A stretch of 64,000 bases of DNA, taken from Tamaricihabitans halophyticus (lineage in GTDB: Bacteria > Actinomycetota > Actinomycetes > Mycobacteriales > Pseudonocardiaceae). The stretch lies in contig NZ_SLXQ01000005.1 of NCBI RefSeq assembly GCF_004340875.1, forward strand, positions 274,206 to 338,205. Direction: 5' to 3'. Position numbers and translations under genes: made by a program. Of this stretch, positions 1 through 10,809 are shown piece by piece (position 1 is the first letter of the stretch; each line of letters starts with the position of its first letter). Under the pieces are notes generated by a model, which did no database searches, had not been told where the DNA came from, and saw only the letters and a program-made list of their open reading frames with translations.

Positions 1-496
1 CGTGGAGCGCGGCAAGATCAACTCGAACGAGGAGGTGGAAATCGTCGGCATCAAGGAGAAGTCGATGAAGACCACCGTCACCGGTGTCGAGATGTTCCGC
101 AAGATCCTGGACAGTGGTCAGGCCGGCGACAACGTGGGTCTGCTGCTGCGTGGTATCAAGCGCGAGGATGTCGAGCGTGGCCAGGTCGTCGTGAAGCCGG
201 GCACGAACACCCCGCACACCGAGTTCGAGGGTCAGGCCTACATCCTGTCCAAGGACGAGGGTGGCCGGCACACGCCGTTCTTCAACAACTACCGCCCGCA
301 GTTCTACTTCCGGACCACGGACGTGACCGGCGTGGTGACCCTCCCCGAGGGCACCGAGATGGTCATGCCGGGTGACAACACCCGGATCACCGTCCAGCTG
401 ATCCAGCCGGTTGCCATGGACGAGGGCCTGCGCTTCGCCATCCGTGAGGGTGGCCGTACCGTGGGCGCCGGCCAGGTCACCAAGGTCATCAAGTAG
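1..496 (+). CDS. tuf: Elongation factor Tu, C-terminal part (5' end outside window)
   Basis: EF-Tu delivers aminoacyl-tRNA to the ribosome as a GTP complex. Only about 164 residues are present, and the frame is open to the left edge. The visible part is beta-barrel domains 2 and 3: VERGKI and EVEIVGI at the start of domain 2, then LLLRGI, the [11 protein letters not shown] stretch of domain 3, [18 protein letters not shown], and the conserved end [18 protein letters not shown]. The GTPase domain is off the window. It lies directly upstream of the S10 operon, the usual str-S10 arrangement, and a strong hairpin follows the stop codon. Confidence 0.97.
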   Translation, partial: VERGKINSNEEVEIVGIKEKSMKTTVTGVEMFRKILDSGQAGDNVGLLLRGIKREDVERGQVVVKPGTNTPHTEFEGQAYILSKDEGGRHTPFFNNYRPQFYFRTTDVTGVVTLPEGTEMVMPGDNTRITVQLIQPVAMDEGLRFAIREGGRTVGAGQVTKVIK

Positions 497-936
497 TTTC
501 TGCGGTTCTCGGAACACGGGCTTGACAATCAGGCCCCCCGGTTTCGAGGCGCAAAATTGGATATGCCATCCTTATAAGGTTGCTTGACGCGGAGGCGGCC
601 GGTCTGGTTTCACGCCGGCCGCCTCCGCGTGAGTAGCCGGCGTCGGAGTTAATCTCCGGCGCGGGGTAGCTGGTTCTCGTAACCGGCCTGCCCCGACCAC
701 CCAACAGCAGTGACGTCAAGGGACTCGTATGCGCAGCGGGCGCGACACACCCGACCGCGTGGACCGGGGCCACCGGCGTTTGACTTGTGAACAGGGACGT
801 GCGGCCGGGCAGACCGGCTTGACAGGCCCGACCTGGCAAGTGTCAGGCCCGCCTCGCCGGGCCCAGCGCTTTAGGGCACAGCACAGCCGCACTGGTTGAG
901 ATAGCGGCACGAGACGACAAGGAACTCCCAACCACC
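497..936. other. Intergenic region between tuf and the S10 operon
   Basis: These 440 bases hold no convincing gene. They contain the tuf hairpin (587-630) and presumably the S10 operon promoter and leader. A TTGACA at 819-824 is the best -35 candidate, but the bases 17-18 nt downstream (GTCAGG/TCAGGC, 842-848) are a weak -10. A second TTGACA at 522-527 lies before the hairpin and has no matching -10. A weak AAGGAA lies upstream of the rpsJ ATG. Confidence 0.5.
587..630 (+). terminator. Hairpin terminator after tuf
   Basis: A perfect 16-bp inverted repeat (587-602 with 615-630) surrounds a 12-nt loop. No T-run follows, which is common in actinobacterial terminators. Its place 90 bases past the tuf stop and ahead of the S10 leader suggests it ends str operon transcription. 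Confidence 0.75.
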
Positions 937-1242
937 ATGGCGGGACAAAAGATCCGCATCCGGCTCAAGGCCTACGACCACGAAGCGATCGATTCCTCGG
1001 CGCGCAAGATCGTGGAGACCGTGACGCGCACTGGCGCTCGGGTCGTCGGGCCGGTGCCGCTGCCCACCGAGAAGAACGTGTACTGCGTCATCCGCTCGCC
1101 GCACAAGTACAAGGACTCGCGCGAGCACTTCGAGATGCGCACGCACAAGCGGCTGATCGACATCCTCGAGCCGACGCCGAAGACGGTTGACGCGCTGATG
1201 CGCATCGACCTGCCGGCCAGTGTCGACGTCAATATTCAGTGA
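937..1242 (+). CDS. rpsJ: 30S ribosomal protein S10
   Basis: S10 belongs to the 30S head and, as NusE, takes part in antitermination. The 101-residue product has the usual length and begins [19 protein letters not shown], the strongly conserved S10 N-terminus. RTHKRLIDI and the C-terminal LPASVDVNI are also present. The ATG start fits family alignments. A weak AAGGAA ribosome-binding site lies about 12 nt upstream. It is the first gene of the S10 operon and is followed closely by rplC. Confidence 0.98.
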   Translation: MAGQKIRIRLKAYDHEAIDSSARKIVETVTRTGARVVGPVPLPTEKNVYCVIRSPHKYKDSREHFEMRTHKRLIDILEPTPKTVDALMRIDLPASVDVNIQ

Positions 1243-1276
1243 GCGGTCGGCGGAACTAGGCGGAGACGAAGACGCA

Positions 1277-1933
1277 ATGTCTGACAGGCAGATCAAGGGG
1301 ATCCTGGGCACCAAGCTCGGCATGACCCAGCTCTTCGACGAGCAGAACCGGATCGTTCCGGTGACCGTCGTCAAGGTTGGGCCGAACGTGGTCACCCAGA
1401 TCCGGAGCAATGAGAACGACGGATACGAGGCAGTCCAGCTCGCCTTCGGCGCGATTGACCCGCGCAAGGTGAACAAGCCGGACTCCGGTCATTTCAGCAA
1501 AGCGGGCGCCACGCCTCGCCGCTACGTGGCCGAGCTGCGCACTTCGGACGCGAGCAGCTACGAGGTTGGTCAGGAGATCAACGCGGACCTATTCAGCGAC
1601 GGTGCGCTCGTCGATGTCACCGGCACGAGCAAGGGTAAGGGCACCGCGGGTGTGATGAAGCGGCACGGCTTCGCCGGTGTCGGCGCATCGCACGGCCAGC
1701 ACCGCAACCACCGCAAGCCGGGCGCCATCGGTGGCGCCGCCACGCCTTCGCGGGTATTCAAGGGCATGCGGATGGCCGGCCGGATGGGTAACGCCAGGGT
1801 GACCACCCAGGGCCTGACCATCCACCGCGTGGATGCCGAAGAGGGCCTGCTGCTCATCAAGGGCGCCGTACCGGGTCCCAAGGGCGGGCTCGTGTTCGTC
1901 AAGAGCGCCGTGAAGGGTGGTGCCGAACAGTGA
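1277..1933 (+). CDS. rplC: 50S ribosomal protein L3
   Basis: L3 helps assemble the 50S subunit near the peptidyl transferase centre. The ATG at 1277 gives [18 protein letters not shown], the usual actinobacterial start, and 218 residues. An earlier in-frame start at 1220 would overlap rpsJ and add residues unlike the family. Conserved parts include the [17 protein letters not shown] loop, the [17 protein letters not shown] segment that reaches the ribosome core, and [15 protein letters not shown]. The stop overlaps the rplD GTG by 4 bases. Confidence 0.97.
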   Translation: MSDRQIKGILGTKLGMTQLFDEQNRIVPVTVVKVGPNVVTQIRSNENDGYEAVQLAFGAIDPRKVNKPDSGHFSKAGATPRRYVAELRTSDASSYEVGQEINADLFSDGALVDVTGTSKGKGTAGVMKRHGFAGVGASHGQHRNHRKPGAIGGAATPSRVFKGMRMAGRMGNARVTTQGLTIHRVDAEEGLLLIKGAVPGPKGGLVFVKSAVKGGAEQ

Positions 1934-2646
1934 GCACTGTCTCCGAAGCCCCGTCCACGAAAACCGTGGATGTGAAGACCCCAGCCGGGGGCACCGACGG
2001 CACCGTTGAGCTGCCCGGCGAGATCTTCGACGTGCAGGCCAATGTGCCCTTGATGCACCAGGTCGTGGTGGCCCAGCTGGCCGCGGCCCGGCAGGGTACG
2101 CACGACACGAAGACCCGCGGTGAGGTCGCCGGTGGATCGGCGAAGCCGTACCGGCAGAAGGGCACCGGTCGGGCCAGGCAAGGCTCGATCAGGGCGCCGC
2201 AGTTCGCCGGTGGTGGCACCGTGCACGGGCCCACTCCGCGTGACTACACGCAGCGGACCCCGAAGAAGATGAAGGTTGCCGCGCTGCGTGGCGCGCTTTC
2301 CGACCGCGCTCGTGCCGACCAGGTACACGTGGTCAACAAACTGGTGGACGGCGAGAAGCCATCGACCAAGACCGCGCGCACCGCGATCGAGGCAGTGACC
2401 AGCGCCAAGCGCGTACTGCTCGTGCTGACCAGGGACGACGAGCTGGCCCGGCTGTCCGCGCGCAACCTGCCGAATGTGCACGTGCTCGTCGAGGACCAGC
2501 TGAACACCTACGACGTGCTGGTCAATGACGACGTCGTGTTCACGAAGGACGCGCTGGAGCGGTTCGTCGCCGGCCCGGTGAAGGGGCGGCCGAGCAAGGC
2601 CACCGCCGTGGCGCGCTCGAGTGAAGTTGAGGAGGCGGACAAGTGA
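1930..2646 (+). CDS. rplD: 50S ribosomal protein L4
   Basis: L4 lines the peptide exit tunnel; in E. coli it also represses its own operon. The GTG start lies in a GTGA overlap with the rplC stop. The 238 residues include a long actinobacterial N-terminus, then [18 protein letters not shown], the tunnel-loop region [15 protein letters not shown], and [13 protein letters not shown]. The length and motifs are typical of the family. The stop overlaps the rplW start by 4 bases, so translational coupling is likely. Confidence 0.97.
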   Translation: MSTVSEAPSTKTVDVKTPAGGTDGTVELPGEIFDVQANVPLMHQVVVAQLAAARQGTHDTKTRGEVAGGSAKPYRQKGTGRARQGSIRAPQFAGGGTVHGPTPRDYTQRTPKKMKVAALRGALSDRARADQVHVVNKLVDGEKPSTKTARTAIEAVTSAKRVLLVLTRDDELARLSARNLPNVHVLVEDQLNTYDVLVNDDVVFTKDALERFVAGPVKGRPSKATAVARSSEVEEADK

Positions 2647-2942
2647 TTCCCGACCCACGCGACATCTTGCTTGCGCCGGTGATCTCGGAGAAGAGCTACG
2701 GCCTCCTCGAGGAGAACAAGTACACGTTCATCGTCGACCCGCGTGCGAACAAGACCGAGATCAAGATCGCGGTCGAGAAGGTGTTCGGTGTCAAGGTCAC
2801 TGGCGTGAACACCGTGAACCGGCCGGGTAAGCGCAAGCGCACCCGCTTTGGTTACGGCAAGCGTAAGGACACCAAGCGCGCCGTGGTAACGCTGTCGCCC
2901 GAGAGCAAGCCGATCGAGATCTTCGGCGGCAGCGCCGCTTGA
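2643..2942 (+). CDS. rplW: 50S ribosomal protein L23
   Basis: L23 sits at the tunnel exit and forms the docking site for trigger factor and SRP. The 99-residue product starts at a GTG in a GTGA overlap with rplD and reads [37 protein letters not shown] is a family hallmark. The basic segment [20 protein letters not shown] is the rRNA-binding loop. It lies within the S10 operon and precedes rplB by 34 bases. Confidence 0.97.
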   Translation: MIPDPRDILLAPVISEKSYGLLEENKYTFIVDPRANKTEIKIAVEKVFGVKVTGVNTVNRPGKRKRTRFGYGKRKDTKRAVVTLSPESKPIEIFGGSAA

Positions 2943-2976
2943 TGGCTTGGATTGATACCGAGGACTGCTGAGACAA

Positions 2977-3810
2977 ATGGGCATTCGCAAGTACAAGCCG
3001 ACGACGCCAGGCCGTCGCGGTTCCAGTGCCTCCGACTTCTCCGAGATCACCAGGTCGCACCCGGAGAAGTCGCTGGTACGGCCGCTGAGCAAAACCGGTG
3101 GTCGGAACGCGCACGGCAAGATCACCACGCGGCATAAGGGTGGCGGGCACAAGCGCGCCTACCGAGTGATCGACTTCCGCAGGCACGACAAGGACGGCGT
3201 GCCGGCGAAGGTCGCGCACATCGAGTATGACCCGAACCGCACCGCACGGATCGCGCTGCTGCACTACGTGGACGGCGAGAAGCGCTACATCATCGCGCCG
3301 GACAAGCTGAAACAGGGCGACCGGATCGAGAACGGCCCGCGCGCCGACATCAAGCCGGGCAACAACCTGCCACTGCGCAACATCCCGGTCGGCACCGTGG
3401 TGCACGCGATCGAGCTGCGCCCCGGTGGCGGAGCCAAGATCGCCCGCTCGGCGGGTTCCCGGGTTCAGCTGGTGGCGCGGGAAGGCGCACACGCCCAGTT
3501 GCGGATGCCCTCCGGCGAGATCCGCAACGTGGACGTGCGCTGCCGGGCGACCGTTGGCGAGGTCGGTAACGCCGAGCAGAGCAACATCAACTGGGGCAAG
3601 GCTGGCCGGATGCGGTGGAAGGGCAAGCGCCCGACCGTTCGCGGTGTCGTGATGAACCCGGTCGACCACCCGCACGGTGGTGGTGAGGGTAAGACCTCCG
3701 GTGGTCGCCACCCGGTGAACCCGGCTGGTCGGCCCGAGGGCCGGACCCGGCGCCGTAAGCCATCTGACCGCATGATCGTCCGCCGCCGTAAGACCGGCAA
3801 GCGTCGCTGA
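2977..3810 (+). CDS. rplB: 50S ribosomal protein L2
   Basis: L2 is needed for subunit joining and for peptidyl transferase centre structure. The 277-residue protein begins [16 protein letters not shown]. It has the SH3-like core, the [20 protein letters not shown] motif, and the C-terminal [19 protein letters not shown] loop with the highly conserved histidine. The length is standard. A GGGAGGTAG motif after its stop is the rpsS ribosome-binding site. Confidence 0.98.
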   Translation: MGIRKYKPTTPGRRGSSASDFSEITRSHPEKSLVRPLSKTGGRNAHGKITTRHKGGGHKRAYRVIDFRRHDKDGVPAKVAHIEYDPNRTARIALLHYVDGEKRYIIAPDKLKQGDRIENGPRADIKPGNNLPLRNIPVGTVVHAIELRPGGGAKIARSAGSRVQLVAREGAHAQLRMPSGEIRNVDVRCRATVGEVGNAEQSNINWGKAGRMRWKGKRPTVRGVVMNPVDHPHGGGEGKTSGGRHPVNPAGRPEGRTRRRKPSDRMIVRRRKTGKRR

Positions 3811-3828
3811 GTAGGGAGGTAGCCACAG

Positions 3829-4110
3829 ATGCCACGCAGCCTGAAAAAAGGCCCGTTCGTGGACGACCACCTGCTCAAGAAGGTGGACGCGCTGAACGAG
3901 TCGAACAAGAAGACGGTGATCAAGACCTGGTCTCGCCGGTCCACGATCATCCCGGACATGCTCGGGCACACCATTGCCGTGCATGACGGCCGTAAGCACG
4001 TGCCGGTGTTCATCAGCGAGTCGATGGTCGGGCACAAGCTCGGCGAGTTCGCGCCGACGCGCACGTTCAAGGGCCACGTGAAGGACGACCGGAAGTCGCG
4101 CCGCCGCTGA
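3829..4110 (+). CDS. rpsS: 30S ribosomal protein S19
   Basis: S19 lies in the 30S head and contacts bridge elements together with S13. The product is 93 residues, the standard length, beginning [49 protein letters not shown] and [16 protein letters not shown] are conserved. A GGGAGGTAG ribosome-binding site lies 8-9 bases before the ATG. It is in the middle of the S10 operon. Confidence 0.98.
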   Translation: MPRSLKKGPFVDDHLLKKVDALNESNKKTVIKTWSRRSTIIPDMLGHTIAVHDGRKHVPVFISESMVGHKLGEFAPTRTFKGHVKDDRKSRRR

Positions 4111-4154
4111 GCGGGCCGTGACCGAGCTGAAGAGAGAAGCAAGGGGAAGCAGCG

Positions 4155-4603
4155 ATGAACGCCCGTTCTGAAGCCGCCACGCAGGAAGAATTCCCGCGTG
4201 CCGTGGCTCGGGCTCGATTCGTCCGGGACGCACCCATGAAGGTGCGCCGGGTAGTCGAGCTGATCAAGGGTCGTAGCGCCAGCGAGGCCCTGGCCGTGCT
4301 CGAGTTCGCGCCACAGGCCGCCAGCGGTCCGGTCGCGAAGGTGCTCGCCAGTGCCATGGCCAACGCCGAGAACAACCAGGACCTGGACCCGGACACGCTC
4401 TGGATCTCGAAGATCTACGTGGACGAGGGCCCGACGCTCAAGCGAATCCAGCCACGTGCGCAGGGGCGCGCCTACCGGATCCGCAAGCGGACCAGCCACA
4501 TCACGGTCGAGGTCGAGTCCCGGCCCAAGGCGGCCAAGCCTGCCAAGGCCGGTGGCAAGAAGCAGAGCAATGCCAAGGCCGGCAAGAAGGAAGGTGCCCG
4601 GTA

Positions 4604-4604
<1 letters not shown>
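4155..4604 (+). CDS. rplV: 50S ribosomal protein L22
   Basis: L22 binds 23S rRNA, and its beta-hairpin narrows the exit tunnel. The 149-residue product has [22 protein letters not shown], the family's first helix region, then [15 protein letters not shown] and [22 protein letters not shown] for the hairpin. A Lys/Ala-rich C-terminal tail of about 25 residues extends past the conserved core, as often in Actinobacteria. Its stop shares one base with the GTG start of rpsC. Confidence 0.97.
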
Positions 4605-5482
<878 letters not shown>

Positions 5483-5485
5483 GTA

Positions 5486-5905
5486 GTGCTCATCCCACGC
5501 AAGGTCAGGTACCGGAAGTCGCACGCGCCGAAGCGTTCTGGCATGGCCAAGGGTGGAACCCGGGTGAACTTCGGGGACTACGGCATTCAGGCGCTTGAGC
5601 ACGCGTACGTGACGAACCGGCAGATCGAGTCCGCGCGTATTGCGATGACCAGGCACGTCAAGCGTGGCGGCAAGATCTGGATCAACATCTTCCCGGACCG
5701 TCCGCTGACCAAGAAGCCGGCGGAAACCCGCATGGGTTCCGGTAAGGGTTCGCCGGAGTACTGGGTCGCGAACGTCAAGCCCGGCAGGGTGATGTTCGAG
5801 ATGAGCTTCCCGAACGAGAAGACCGCTCGGGAAGCCATGCGTCGCGCGATCCACAAGCTCCCGATGAAGTGCCGCATCGTTAGTCGTGAAGGTGGTGAGT
5901 TCTAA
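5486..5905 (+). CDS. rplP: 50S ribosomal protein L16
   Basis: L16 contacts the A-site tRNA elbow region of the 50S subunit. The GTG at 5486 gives [21 protein letters not shown]. The product is 139 residues with [49 protein letters not shown] and [17 protein letters not shown], all strongly conserved. It starts 3 bases after the rpsC stop. Confidence 0.97.
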   Translation: MLIPRKVRYRKSHAPKRSGMAKGGTRVNFGDYGIQALEHAYVTNRQIESARIAMTRHVKRGGKIWINIFPDRPLTKKPAETRMGSGKGSPEYWVANVKPGRVMFEMSFPNEKTAREAMRRAIHKLPMKCRIVSREGGEF

Positions 5906-5907
5906 CC

Positions 5908-6189
5908 ATGGCAGCGGGTACCAAGGCGTCCGAGCTGCGCGAGCTCACCGATGAGGAGCTCGTGCTGCGCCTGCGGGAAGCCAAGGAGGAGCTGTTCAAC
6001 CTCCGCTTCCAGATGGCCACCGGGCAGCTGGACAACAACCGTCGGCTGCGCACCGTGCGCAACGACATCGCGCGCATCTACACCGTGATGCGCGAGCGGG
6101 AGCTCGGCCTTTCCGTGTCTCCCGATGAGGAAGAGGCAGCCGCGGCTGCCGAAGCGGTCGGAGCTTCGCAGAGTGAGGGTGCCGCATGA
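5908..6189 (+). CDS. rpmC: 50S ribosomal protein L29
   Basis: L29 is a small protein beside L23 at the tunnel exit. The core [35 protein letters not shown] with [16 protein letters not shown] is diagnostic. At 93 residues it is longer than the E. coli protein (63) because of an acidic, Ala-rich C-terminal tail ([12 protein letters not shown]), seen in related actinobacteria. It begins 2 bases after the rplP stop and overlaps rpsQ by 4 bases. Confidence 0.96.
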   Translation: MAAGTKASELRELTDEELVLRLREAKEELFNLRFQMATGQLDNNRRLRTVRNDIARIYTVMRERELGLSVSPDEEEAAAAAEAVGASQSEGAA

Positions 6190-6491
6190 GTGAGCAGAGC
6201 ACGGAGCGGACCGAGACCGCTGTGCAGAAGAAGGACTCCGGGCGGAACTACCGCAAGGTCCGCGAGGGCTACGTGGTCTCGGACAAGATGCAGAAGACCA
6301 TCGTGGTCGAGCTGGAAGACCGCAAGAAGCACGCCCTGTACGGCAAGGTCATGCGCAGCACCAAGAAGGTGAAGGCGCACGACGAGCAGGAATCCGCCGG
6401 AGTGGGTGACCGCGTACTGCTGATGGAGACCCGTCCACTGTCGGCCACGAAGCGCTGGCGGCTGGTCGAGGTCGTCGAGAAGGCCAAGTAG
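6186..6491 (+). CDS. rpsQ: 30S ribosomal protein S17
   Basis: S17 is a primary 16S rRNA binder with an OB fold. The ATGA overlap with rpmC sets the start. The first 20 or so residues ([19 protein letters not shown]) are a variable extension. The core [47 protein letters not shown], seen here in pieces, is typical, as is the end [19 protein letters not shown]. Total length 101 residues. Confidence 0.96.
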   Translation: MSEQSTERTETAVQKKDSGRNYRKVREGYVVSDKMQKTIVVELEDRKKHALYGKVMRSTKKVKAHDEQESAGVGDRVLLMETRPLSATKRWRLVEVVEKAK

Positions 6492-6499
6492 GAGTTGTT

Positions 6500-6868
6500 G
6501 TGATTCAGCAGGAGTCGCGCCTGCGCGTCGCCGACAACACGGGTGCGAAAGAGATCCTCACCATTCGTGTACTCGGTGGCTCGGGACGGCGCTACGCGGG
6601 CATCGGCGACATCATCGTCGCGACCGTGAAGGACGCAATTCCGGGCGCCAACGTCAAGCGCGGTGATGTGGTTAAGGCCGTCATCGTCCGCACTGTGAAG
6701 GAAAAGCGCCGCCCGGACGGCTCCTACATTCGGTTCGACGAGAACGCCGCGGTGCTCATCAAAAACGACAATGAGCCGCGTGGCACCCGTATCTTCGGCC
6801 CGGTGGGCAGGGAGCTGCGGGAGAAGAAGTTCATGAAGATCATCTCGCTGGCACCGGAGGTTCTTTGA
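6500..6868 (+). CDS. rplN: 50S ribosomal protein L14
   Basis: L14 forms an intersubunit bridge. The GTG start gives [19 protein letters not shown], the conserved N-terminus, and the 122-residue length is exactly typical. [31 protein letters not shown] is the L14 signature region, and the protein ends [20 protein letters not shown]. It opens the spc part of the cluster, with a GGAG motif just before the start. Confidence 0.98.
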   Translation: MIQQESRLRVADNTGAKEILTIRVLGGSGRRYAGIGDIIVATVKDAIPGANVKRGDVVKAVIVRTVKEKRRPDGSYIRFDENAAVLIKNDNEPRGTRIFGPVGRELREKKFMKIISLAPEVL

Positions 6869-6870
6869 TC

Positions 6871-7185
6871 ATGAAGATCAAGAAGGGCGACACGGTCCAG
6901 GTAATCGCCGGCAAGGACAAGGGTGCCAAGGGCAAGGTGATCAAGGCTTTCCCTGCCGAGCAGCGTGTCCTCGTCGAGGGCGTGAACCGGGTTAAGAAGC
7001 ACACCCGGATCTCGCAGACTCAGCGGGGCGCCCAGTCCGGCGGCATCGTGACGCAGGAAGCCTGGATTCACGTGTCGAACGTGATGGTCGTCGACTCGGA
7101 CGGCAACCCGACGCGCGTCGGTTACCGCCGCGATGAGGACGGCAAGAAGGTCCGCATCTCGCGCAAGAACGGCAAGGACATTTGA
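6871..7185 (+). CDS. rplX: 50S ribosomal protein L24
   Basis: L24 is an assembly initiator with a KOW motif. I chose the ATG at 6871 ([21 protein letters not shown]) over a TTG six bases upstream. CCGGAGG lies about 10 bases before it, and family proteins begin MKIKKGD. The KOW region [19 protein letters not shown] and [15 protein letters not shown] are clear. The product is 104 residues. Its stop overlaps the rplE ATG by one base. Confidence 0.96.
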   Translation: MKIKKGDTVQVIAGKDKGAKGKVIKAFPAEQRVLVEGVNRVKKHTRISQTQRGAQSGGIVTQEAWIHVSNVMVVDSDGNPTRVGYRRDEDGKKVRISRKNGKDI

Positions 7186-7751
7186 TGACCACCGCAGCAG
7201 AAAAGATCCAACCGCGGCTGCGCACCCGCTACCGCGAGGAGATCGTGCCGAACCTGCGTTCGGAGTTTGGCTATGCCAACCCGATGCAGATCCCCGGCGT
7301 GGTCAAGGTCGTGGTGAACATGGGTGTTGGCGACGCCGCGCGGGACAGCAAGCTGATCGAGGGCGCCGTCCGTGACTTGGCGACGATCACCGGTCAGAAG
7401 CCGGAGATCCGGCGGGCACGCAAGTCCATCGCGCAGTTCAAACTGCGTGAGGGCATGCCGATCGGTGCGCGGGTAACCCTGCGCAACCATCGGATGTGGG
7501 AGTTCCTTGACCGGTTGCTGACCATCGCGCTGCCGCGAATCAGGGACTTCCGTGGCTTGTCGGCGAAGCAGTTCGACGGCAACGGGAACTACACCTTCGG
7601 GTTGAACGAGCAGTCGATGTTCCATGAGATCGACCCCGATTCGATCGACCGCCCGCGCGGTATGGACATCACCGTGGTCACTTCGGCCACCAACGACGAC
7701 GAGGGCCGCTCGCTGCTTCGCCAGCTCGGCTTCCCGTTCAAGGAGGCGTGA
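7185..7751 (+). CDS. rplE: 50S ribosomal protein L5
   Basis: L5 binds 5S rRNA and contacts the P-site tRNA. The ATG at 7185 sits in a TGATG overlap with rplX, giving [20 protein letters not shown] and 188 residues. A TTG three bases upstream is a less likely start. Signatures include [37 protein letters not shown] and the end [17 protein letters not shown]. Confidence 0.97.
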   Translation: MTTAAEKIQPRLRTRYREEIVPNLRSEFGYANPMQIPGVVKVVVNMGVGDAARDSKLIEGAVRDLATITGQKPEIRRARKSIAQFKLREGMPIGARVTLRNHRMWEFLDRLLTIALPRIRDFRGLSAKQFDGNGNYTFGLNEQSMFHEIDPDSIDRPRGMDITVVTSATNDDEGRSLLRQLGFPFKEA

Positions 7752-7757
7752 CGCCAC

Positions 7758-7943
7758 ATGGCCAAGAAGGCATTGATCCACAAGGCCGCGCGCAAGCCGA
7801 AGTTCGCGGTTCGGGGTTACACCCGCTGCCGCAAGTGCGGCCGTCCACGGTCCGTGCTGCGCAAGTTCGGGCTGTGCCGGGTTTGCTTGCGTGACATGGC
7901 GCATGCGGGCGAGCTTCCCGGGGTGCACAAGTCCTCCTGGTGA
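7758..7943 (+). CDS. rpsN: 30S ribosomal protein S14, zinc-binding (type Z)
   Basis: S14 is a 30S head protein. The 61-residue form, with CRKCG and CRVCLRD as the two CxxC halves of a zinc site, is the short type Z paralogue. Many Actinobacteria also encode a zinc-free S14 elsewhere for zinc limitation; none is in this window. It starts 6 bases after rplE. A 119-base gap with a hairpin follows. Confidence 0.97.
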   Translation: MAKKALIHKAARKPKFAVRGYTRCRKCGRPRSVLRKFGLCRVCLRDMAHAGELPGVHKSSW

Positions 7944-7967
7944 CACCAGGCGTCCACTTGCGACCCT

Positions 7968-7994
7968 CCGCCGTCCGGTGTTCGTGGACGGCGG
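7968..7994 (+). other. Small hairpin in the rpsN-rpsH gap
   Basis: A 9-bp inverted repeat (CCGCCGTCC, 7968-7976, with GGACGGCGG, 7986-7994) has a 9-nt loop. No T-run follows, so it may be a processing or attenuation element rather than a terminator. The gap is the longest within the spc part of the cluster. Confidence 0.4.
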
Positions 7995-8062
7995 TACCGA
8001 AACACAATCGCCACAGGCCCGGCAGGAGCTGGGAACCAGGCGAGGAAGGTTGACTGGTCACC

Positions 8063-8461
8063 ATGACGATGACCGATCCGATCGCAGACTTCCTGACACG
8101 TCTGCGTAACGCCAACTCGGCGTATCACGACGAGGTTGTGCTTCCGCACTCCAAGCTCAAGGCGAACATCGCCGAGATCCTCAAGCGCGAGGGCTACATC
8201 TCGGGTTACCGCGATGAGGCCGGGGAAAAGCACCCCAACCTCGTGGTTGAGCTGAAGTACGGCCCGAACCGGGAGCGCAGCATCGCTGGACTGCGCCGTG
8301 TCTCGAAGCCCGGCCTGCGGGTCTACGCCAAGTCCACCAACCTGCCGAAGGTCCTCGGCGGTCTCGGCGTCGCGATCATCTCGACGTCCGCGGGACTGCA
8401 GACCGACCGGCAGGCCAAGCAAAACGGGGTAGGCGGGGAAGTCCTCGCCTACGTCTGGTGA
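8063..8461 (+). CDS. rpsH: 30S ribosomal protein S8
   Basis: S8 binds the central domain of 16S rRNA; in E. coli it also represses the spc operon. The 132-residue product starts [37 protein letters not shown] and the C-terminal [26 protein letters not shown] match the family. GAGGAAGG upstream serves as the ribosome-binding site. It follows the hairpin-bearing gap. Confidence 0.97.
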   Translation: MTMTDPIADFLTRLRNANSAYHDEVVLPHSKLKANIAEILKREGYISGYRDEAGEKHPNLVVELKYGPNRERSIAGLRRVSKPGLRVYAKSTNLPKVLGGLGVAIISTSAGLQTDRQAKQNGVGGEVLAYVW

Positions 8462-8477
8462 GGAAGGGGGAGCAGGC

Positions 8478-9017
8478 ATGTCGCGTATCGGAAAGCTGCC
8501 GATCACTGTCCCTTCCGGAGTCGAGGTGACCATCGATGGTCAGCGCGTGACGGTGAAGGGGCCGAAGGGCACTCTGGAGCACAACGTCGCCGAGCCGATC
8601 ACGGTGGAACGGGACGAGGACGGCGCCGTTCTGGTGAAGCGCCCGGACGACGAGCGGGAGAGCCGGTCGCTGCACGGGTTGTCCCGGACCCTGGTGAACA
8701 ACCTGGTTGTTGGGGTTACCGAGGGCTACACGAAGAAGATGGAGATCCACGGCGTCGGTTACCGGGTCCAGCTCAAGGGCCAGGACCTGGAGTTCGCGCT
8801 GGGCTTCAGCCACCCGGTCAAGATTGCCGCGCCGGAGGGCATCCAGTTCGCGGTGGAGAGCCCGACCAAGTTCTCCGTCAGCGGTATTCACAAGCAGCTG
8901 GTTGGTGAGACCGCCGCGAACATCCGCAAGTTGCGCCGGCCGGACCCGTACAAGGGCAAGGGCGTTCGCTACGAGGGCGAGCAGATCCGTCGCAAGGTCG
9001 GAAAGACGGGTAAGTGA
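8478..9017 (+). CDS. rplF: 50S ribosomal protein L6
   Basis: L6 lies near the factor-binding stalk base. The 179-residue product starts [21 protein letters not shown]. It has the two repeated L6 folds and the signature [27 protein letters not shown] near the end. A GAGGAAGGGGGAG tract before the ATG is a strong ribosome-binding site. Confidence 0.98.
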   Translation: MSRIGKLPITVPSGVEVTIDGQRVTVKGPKGTLEHNVAEPITVERDEDGAVLVKRPDDERESRSLHGLSRTLVNNLVVGVTEGYTKKMEIHGVGYRVQLKGQDLEFALGFSHPVKIAAPEGIQFAVESPTKFSVSGIHKQLVGETAANIRKLRRPDPYKGKGVRYEGEQIRRKVGKTGK

Positions 9018-9019
9018 TC

Positions 9020-9421
9020 ATGAGCGAAACGAATGCTACAAAGCGCAGGCCCGTCGGCAAGGATGTCTCCACCCGGCGGCGTGCGGCGCGTGCCCGCAGG
9101 CATTTCCGGATTCGGAAGAAGGTCAGCGGCACCCCAGAGCGGCCGCGTTTGGTCGTGAACCGCTCGTCCCGGCACATCGTCGTTCAGGTGGTGGACGACT
9201 TGGCCGGTCAGACCGTGGCTTCGGCGTCCAGCATGGAAGCCGATGTGCGGGCGATGGAAGGCGACAAGAAGGCCCGCGCGACCAAGGTTGGCGAGCTCGT
9301 CGCGGCCCGTGCCAAGGAAGCTGGCGTCTCGACGGTGGTATTCGACCGTGGTGGTTACGACTACCACGGTCGGGTGGCGGCGCTCGCGGACGCGGCTCGC
9401 GAAGGCGGGCTGGAGTTCTGA
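9020..9421 (+). CDS. rplR: 50S ribosomal protein L18
   Basis: L18 binds 5S rRNA together with L5. The ATG at 9020 gives [20 protein letters not shown], like relatives. A GTG at 9014, overlapping the rplF stop, is the alternative. [25 protein letters not shown] and [27 protein letters not shown] are family hallmarks. The product is 133 residues. A 49-base gap separates it from rpsE. Confidence 0.96.
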   Translation: MSETNATKRRPVGKDVSTRRRAARARRHFRIRKKVSGTPERPRLVVNRSSRHIVVQVVDDLAGQTVASASSMEADVRAMEGDKKARATKVGELVAARAKEAGVSTVVFDRGGYDYHGRVAALADAAREGGLEF

Positions 9422-9470
9422 TGACCGAGAACGGTCTGGGAATGTCGACTGAGAACGGAAGGAAAGCCTG

Positions 9471-10112
9471 ATGCCGGGACGTACACGGCAGACCGGCGGC
9501 GGCCAGGGTGGCCCAGGTGGCGAGCGCTCCGAGCGGGGCGGCGGCCGGGACCGCAGGGACCGTCGGGACAGCGGCCGTGGCGGGGCGGCCCAGGAAAAGA
9601 CCCCGCATCTCGAGCGCGTCGTAGCGATCAACCGCGTTGCCAAGGTTGTTTCCGGTGGTCGCCGGTTCAGCTTCACCGCGCTGGTTGTCGTCGGCGACGG
9701 TGACGGCCAGGTCGGCGTTGGCTACGGCAAGGCCAAGGAGGTGCCCGCGGCGATCGCCAAGGGCGTCGAGGAGGCGAAGAAGAACTTCTTCCGCGTGCCT
9801 CGGATTGCTGGCACCATCCCGCACCCGGTGCAGGGCGAGGAGGCAGCCGGTGTGGTGCTGCTGCGTCCGGCCAGCGCCGGTACCGGTGTGATCGCGGGTG
9901 GCGCGGTGCGTGCGGTGCTGGAGTGCGCCGGGGTGCACGACGTGCTGTCCAAGTCGCTCGGCAGTGACAACGCGATCAACATCGTGCACGCCACCGTGCG
10001 CGCGTTGAAGGATCTGCAGCAGCCCGAGGCGGTGGCCGCTCGGCGCGGCCTGCCGCTCGAGGATGTTGCACCGGCCGGAATGCTGCGCGCTCGCGCGGGT
10101 CAGGGGGCGTGA
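9471..10112 (+). CDS. rpsE: 30S ribosomal protein S5
   Basis: S5 helps maintain decoding fidelity and mRNA unwinding. The first 45 residues are a Gly/Arg/Asp-rich tail ([16 protein letters not shown]), common in Actinobacteria. The core follows: [45 protein letters not shown] and [19 protein letters not shown]. Total length 213 residues. GGAAGGAAAG upstream is the ribosome-binding site. Confidence 0.97.
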   Translation: MPGRTRQTGGGQGGPGGERSERGGGRDRRDRRDSGRGGAAQEKTPHLERVVAINRVAKVVSGGRRFSFTALVVVGDGDGQVGVGYGKAKEVPAAIAKGVEEAKKNFFRVPRIAGTIPHPVQGEEAAGVVLLRPASAGTGVIAGGAVRAVLECAGVHDVLSKSLGSDNAINIVHATVRALKDLQQPEAVAARRGLPLEDVAPAGMLRARAGQGA

Positions 10113-10113
10113 C

Positions 10114-10296
10114 ATGGCTCAGCTCAAGGTGACTCAGCTGCGTAGCACCATCGGTTGCAAGCAGAACCAGCGGGACACGCTGCGTACGCTCGGGCTGCGC
10201 AAGATCAGGCAGTCGGTGGTTCGGGAGGACACTCCGGAAACCCGCGGCCTGGTCCACACGGTGCGGCACCTCGTCGCTGTGGAGGAGGTCAAGTAA
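10114..10296 (+). CDS. rpmD: 50S ribosomal protein L30
   Basis: The ATG at 10114, just past the rpsE stop, gives a 60-residue L30: [20 protein letters not shown], then [20 protein letters not shown] and a C-terminal [10 protein letters not shown]. The length is exactly typical of bacterial L30. An in-frame start at 10063 would overlap rpsE and is rejected. Its stop overlaps the rplO ATG by one base (TAATG), and GGAGGAGG lies inside its 3' end for rplO. Confidence 0.97.
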   Translation: MAQLKVTQLRSTIGCKQNQRDTLRTLGLRKIRQSVVREDTPETRGLVHTVRHLVAVEEVK

Positions 10297-10739
10297 TGGC
10301 CATCAAGATTCATCACCTCCGGCCGGCGCCGGGCGCCAAGACCGAGAAGACTCGGGTTGGTCGCGGCGAAGGCTCGAAGGGTAAGACCGCGGGTCGGGGT
10401 ACCAAGGGAACCAAGGCCCGGAAGAACGTGCCAGCTCGCTTCGAGGGTGGGCAGATGCCCCTCCAGATGCGGCTGCCGAAACTGCGCGGCTTCAAGAACC
10501 GGTTCCGCGTCGAGTACCAGCCCGTCAACCTTGCCGATATCGCTCGGGTTTTCCCGGACGGTGGCACGATCGGCGTGGACGAGCTGGTGGCGAACGGCCT
10601 CGTGCGGAAGAACCGGCTCGTGAAGGTGCTCGGCGACGGCGACCTGCAGGGCGTCAAGCTGGACATCACCGCGAACGCCTTCTCGGCCGGCGCGGCCGAG
10701 AAGATCACCGCTGCTGGTGGCACCGCCACCAAGCTCTGA
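10296..10739 (+). CDS. rplO: 50S ribosomal protein L15
   Basis: L15 is a late assembly protein. The ATG at 10296 overlaps the rpmD stop and gives [20 protein letters not shown] and 147 residues. The Gly/Lys-rich arm [19 protein letters not shown] and [20 protein letters not shown] are signatures. A longer frame from 10155 is rejected, as it runs through rpmD. It is the last gene before the terminator at 10771; secY, its usual neighbour, lies 4 kb on, past an inserted ABC exporter. Confidence 0.97.
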   Translation: MAIKIHHLRPAPGAKTEKTRVGRGEGSKGKTAGRGTKGTKARKNVPARFEGGQMPLQMRLPKLRGFKNRFRVEYQPVNLADIARVFPDGGTIGVDELVANGLVRKNRLVKVLGDGDLQGVKLDITANAFSAGAAEKITAAGGTATKL

Positions 10740-10770
10740 GCCCGTCAGCCCAGTGGGCTGAGGCGAGCAA

Positions 10771-10806
10771 AAGCGGCCGGCGGACACCCGCCGGCCGCTT
10801 TCTTAT
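10771..10806 (+). terminator. Intrinsic terminator after rplO
   Basis: A perfect 13-bp stem (10771-10783 with 10788-10800) with a 4-nt loop is followed by TCTTAT. This is a textbook rho-independent terminator. It ends S10-spc transcription before the repeat array. Confidence 0.92.
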
Positions 10807-10809
10807 GCG

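Noticed and set aside
522..527. TTGACA after tuf as a promoter
   Set aside because: No -10 lies at a suitable distance and transcripts would run into the 587-630 hairpin.
1570..2658. Long minus-strand reading frame across rplC and rplD
   Set aside because: It is a GC-rich shadow frame opposite two clear ribosomal protein genes and has no family resemblance.
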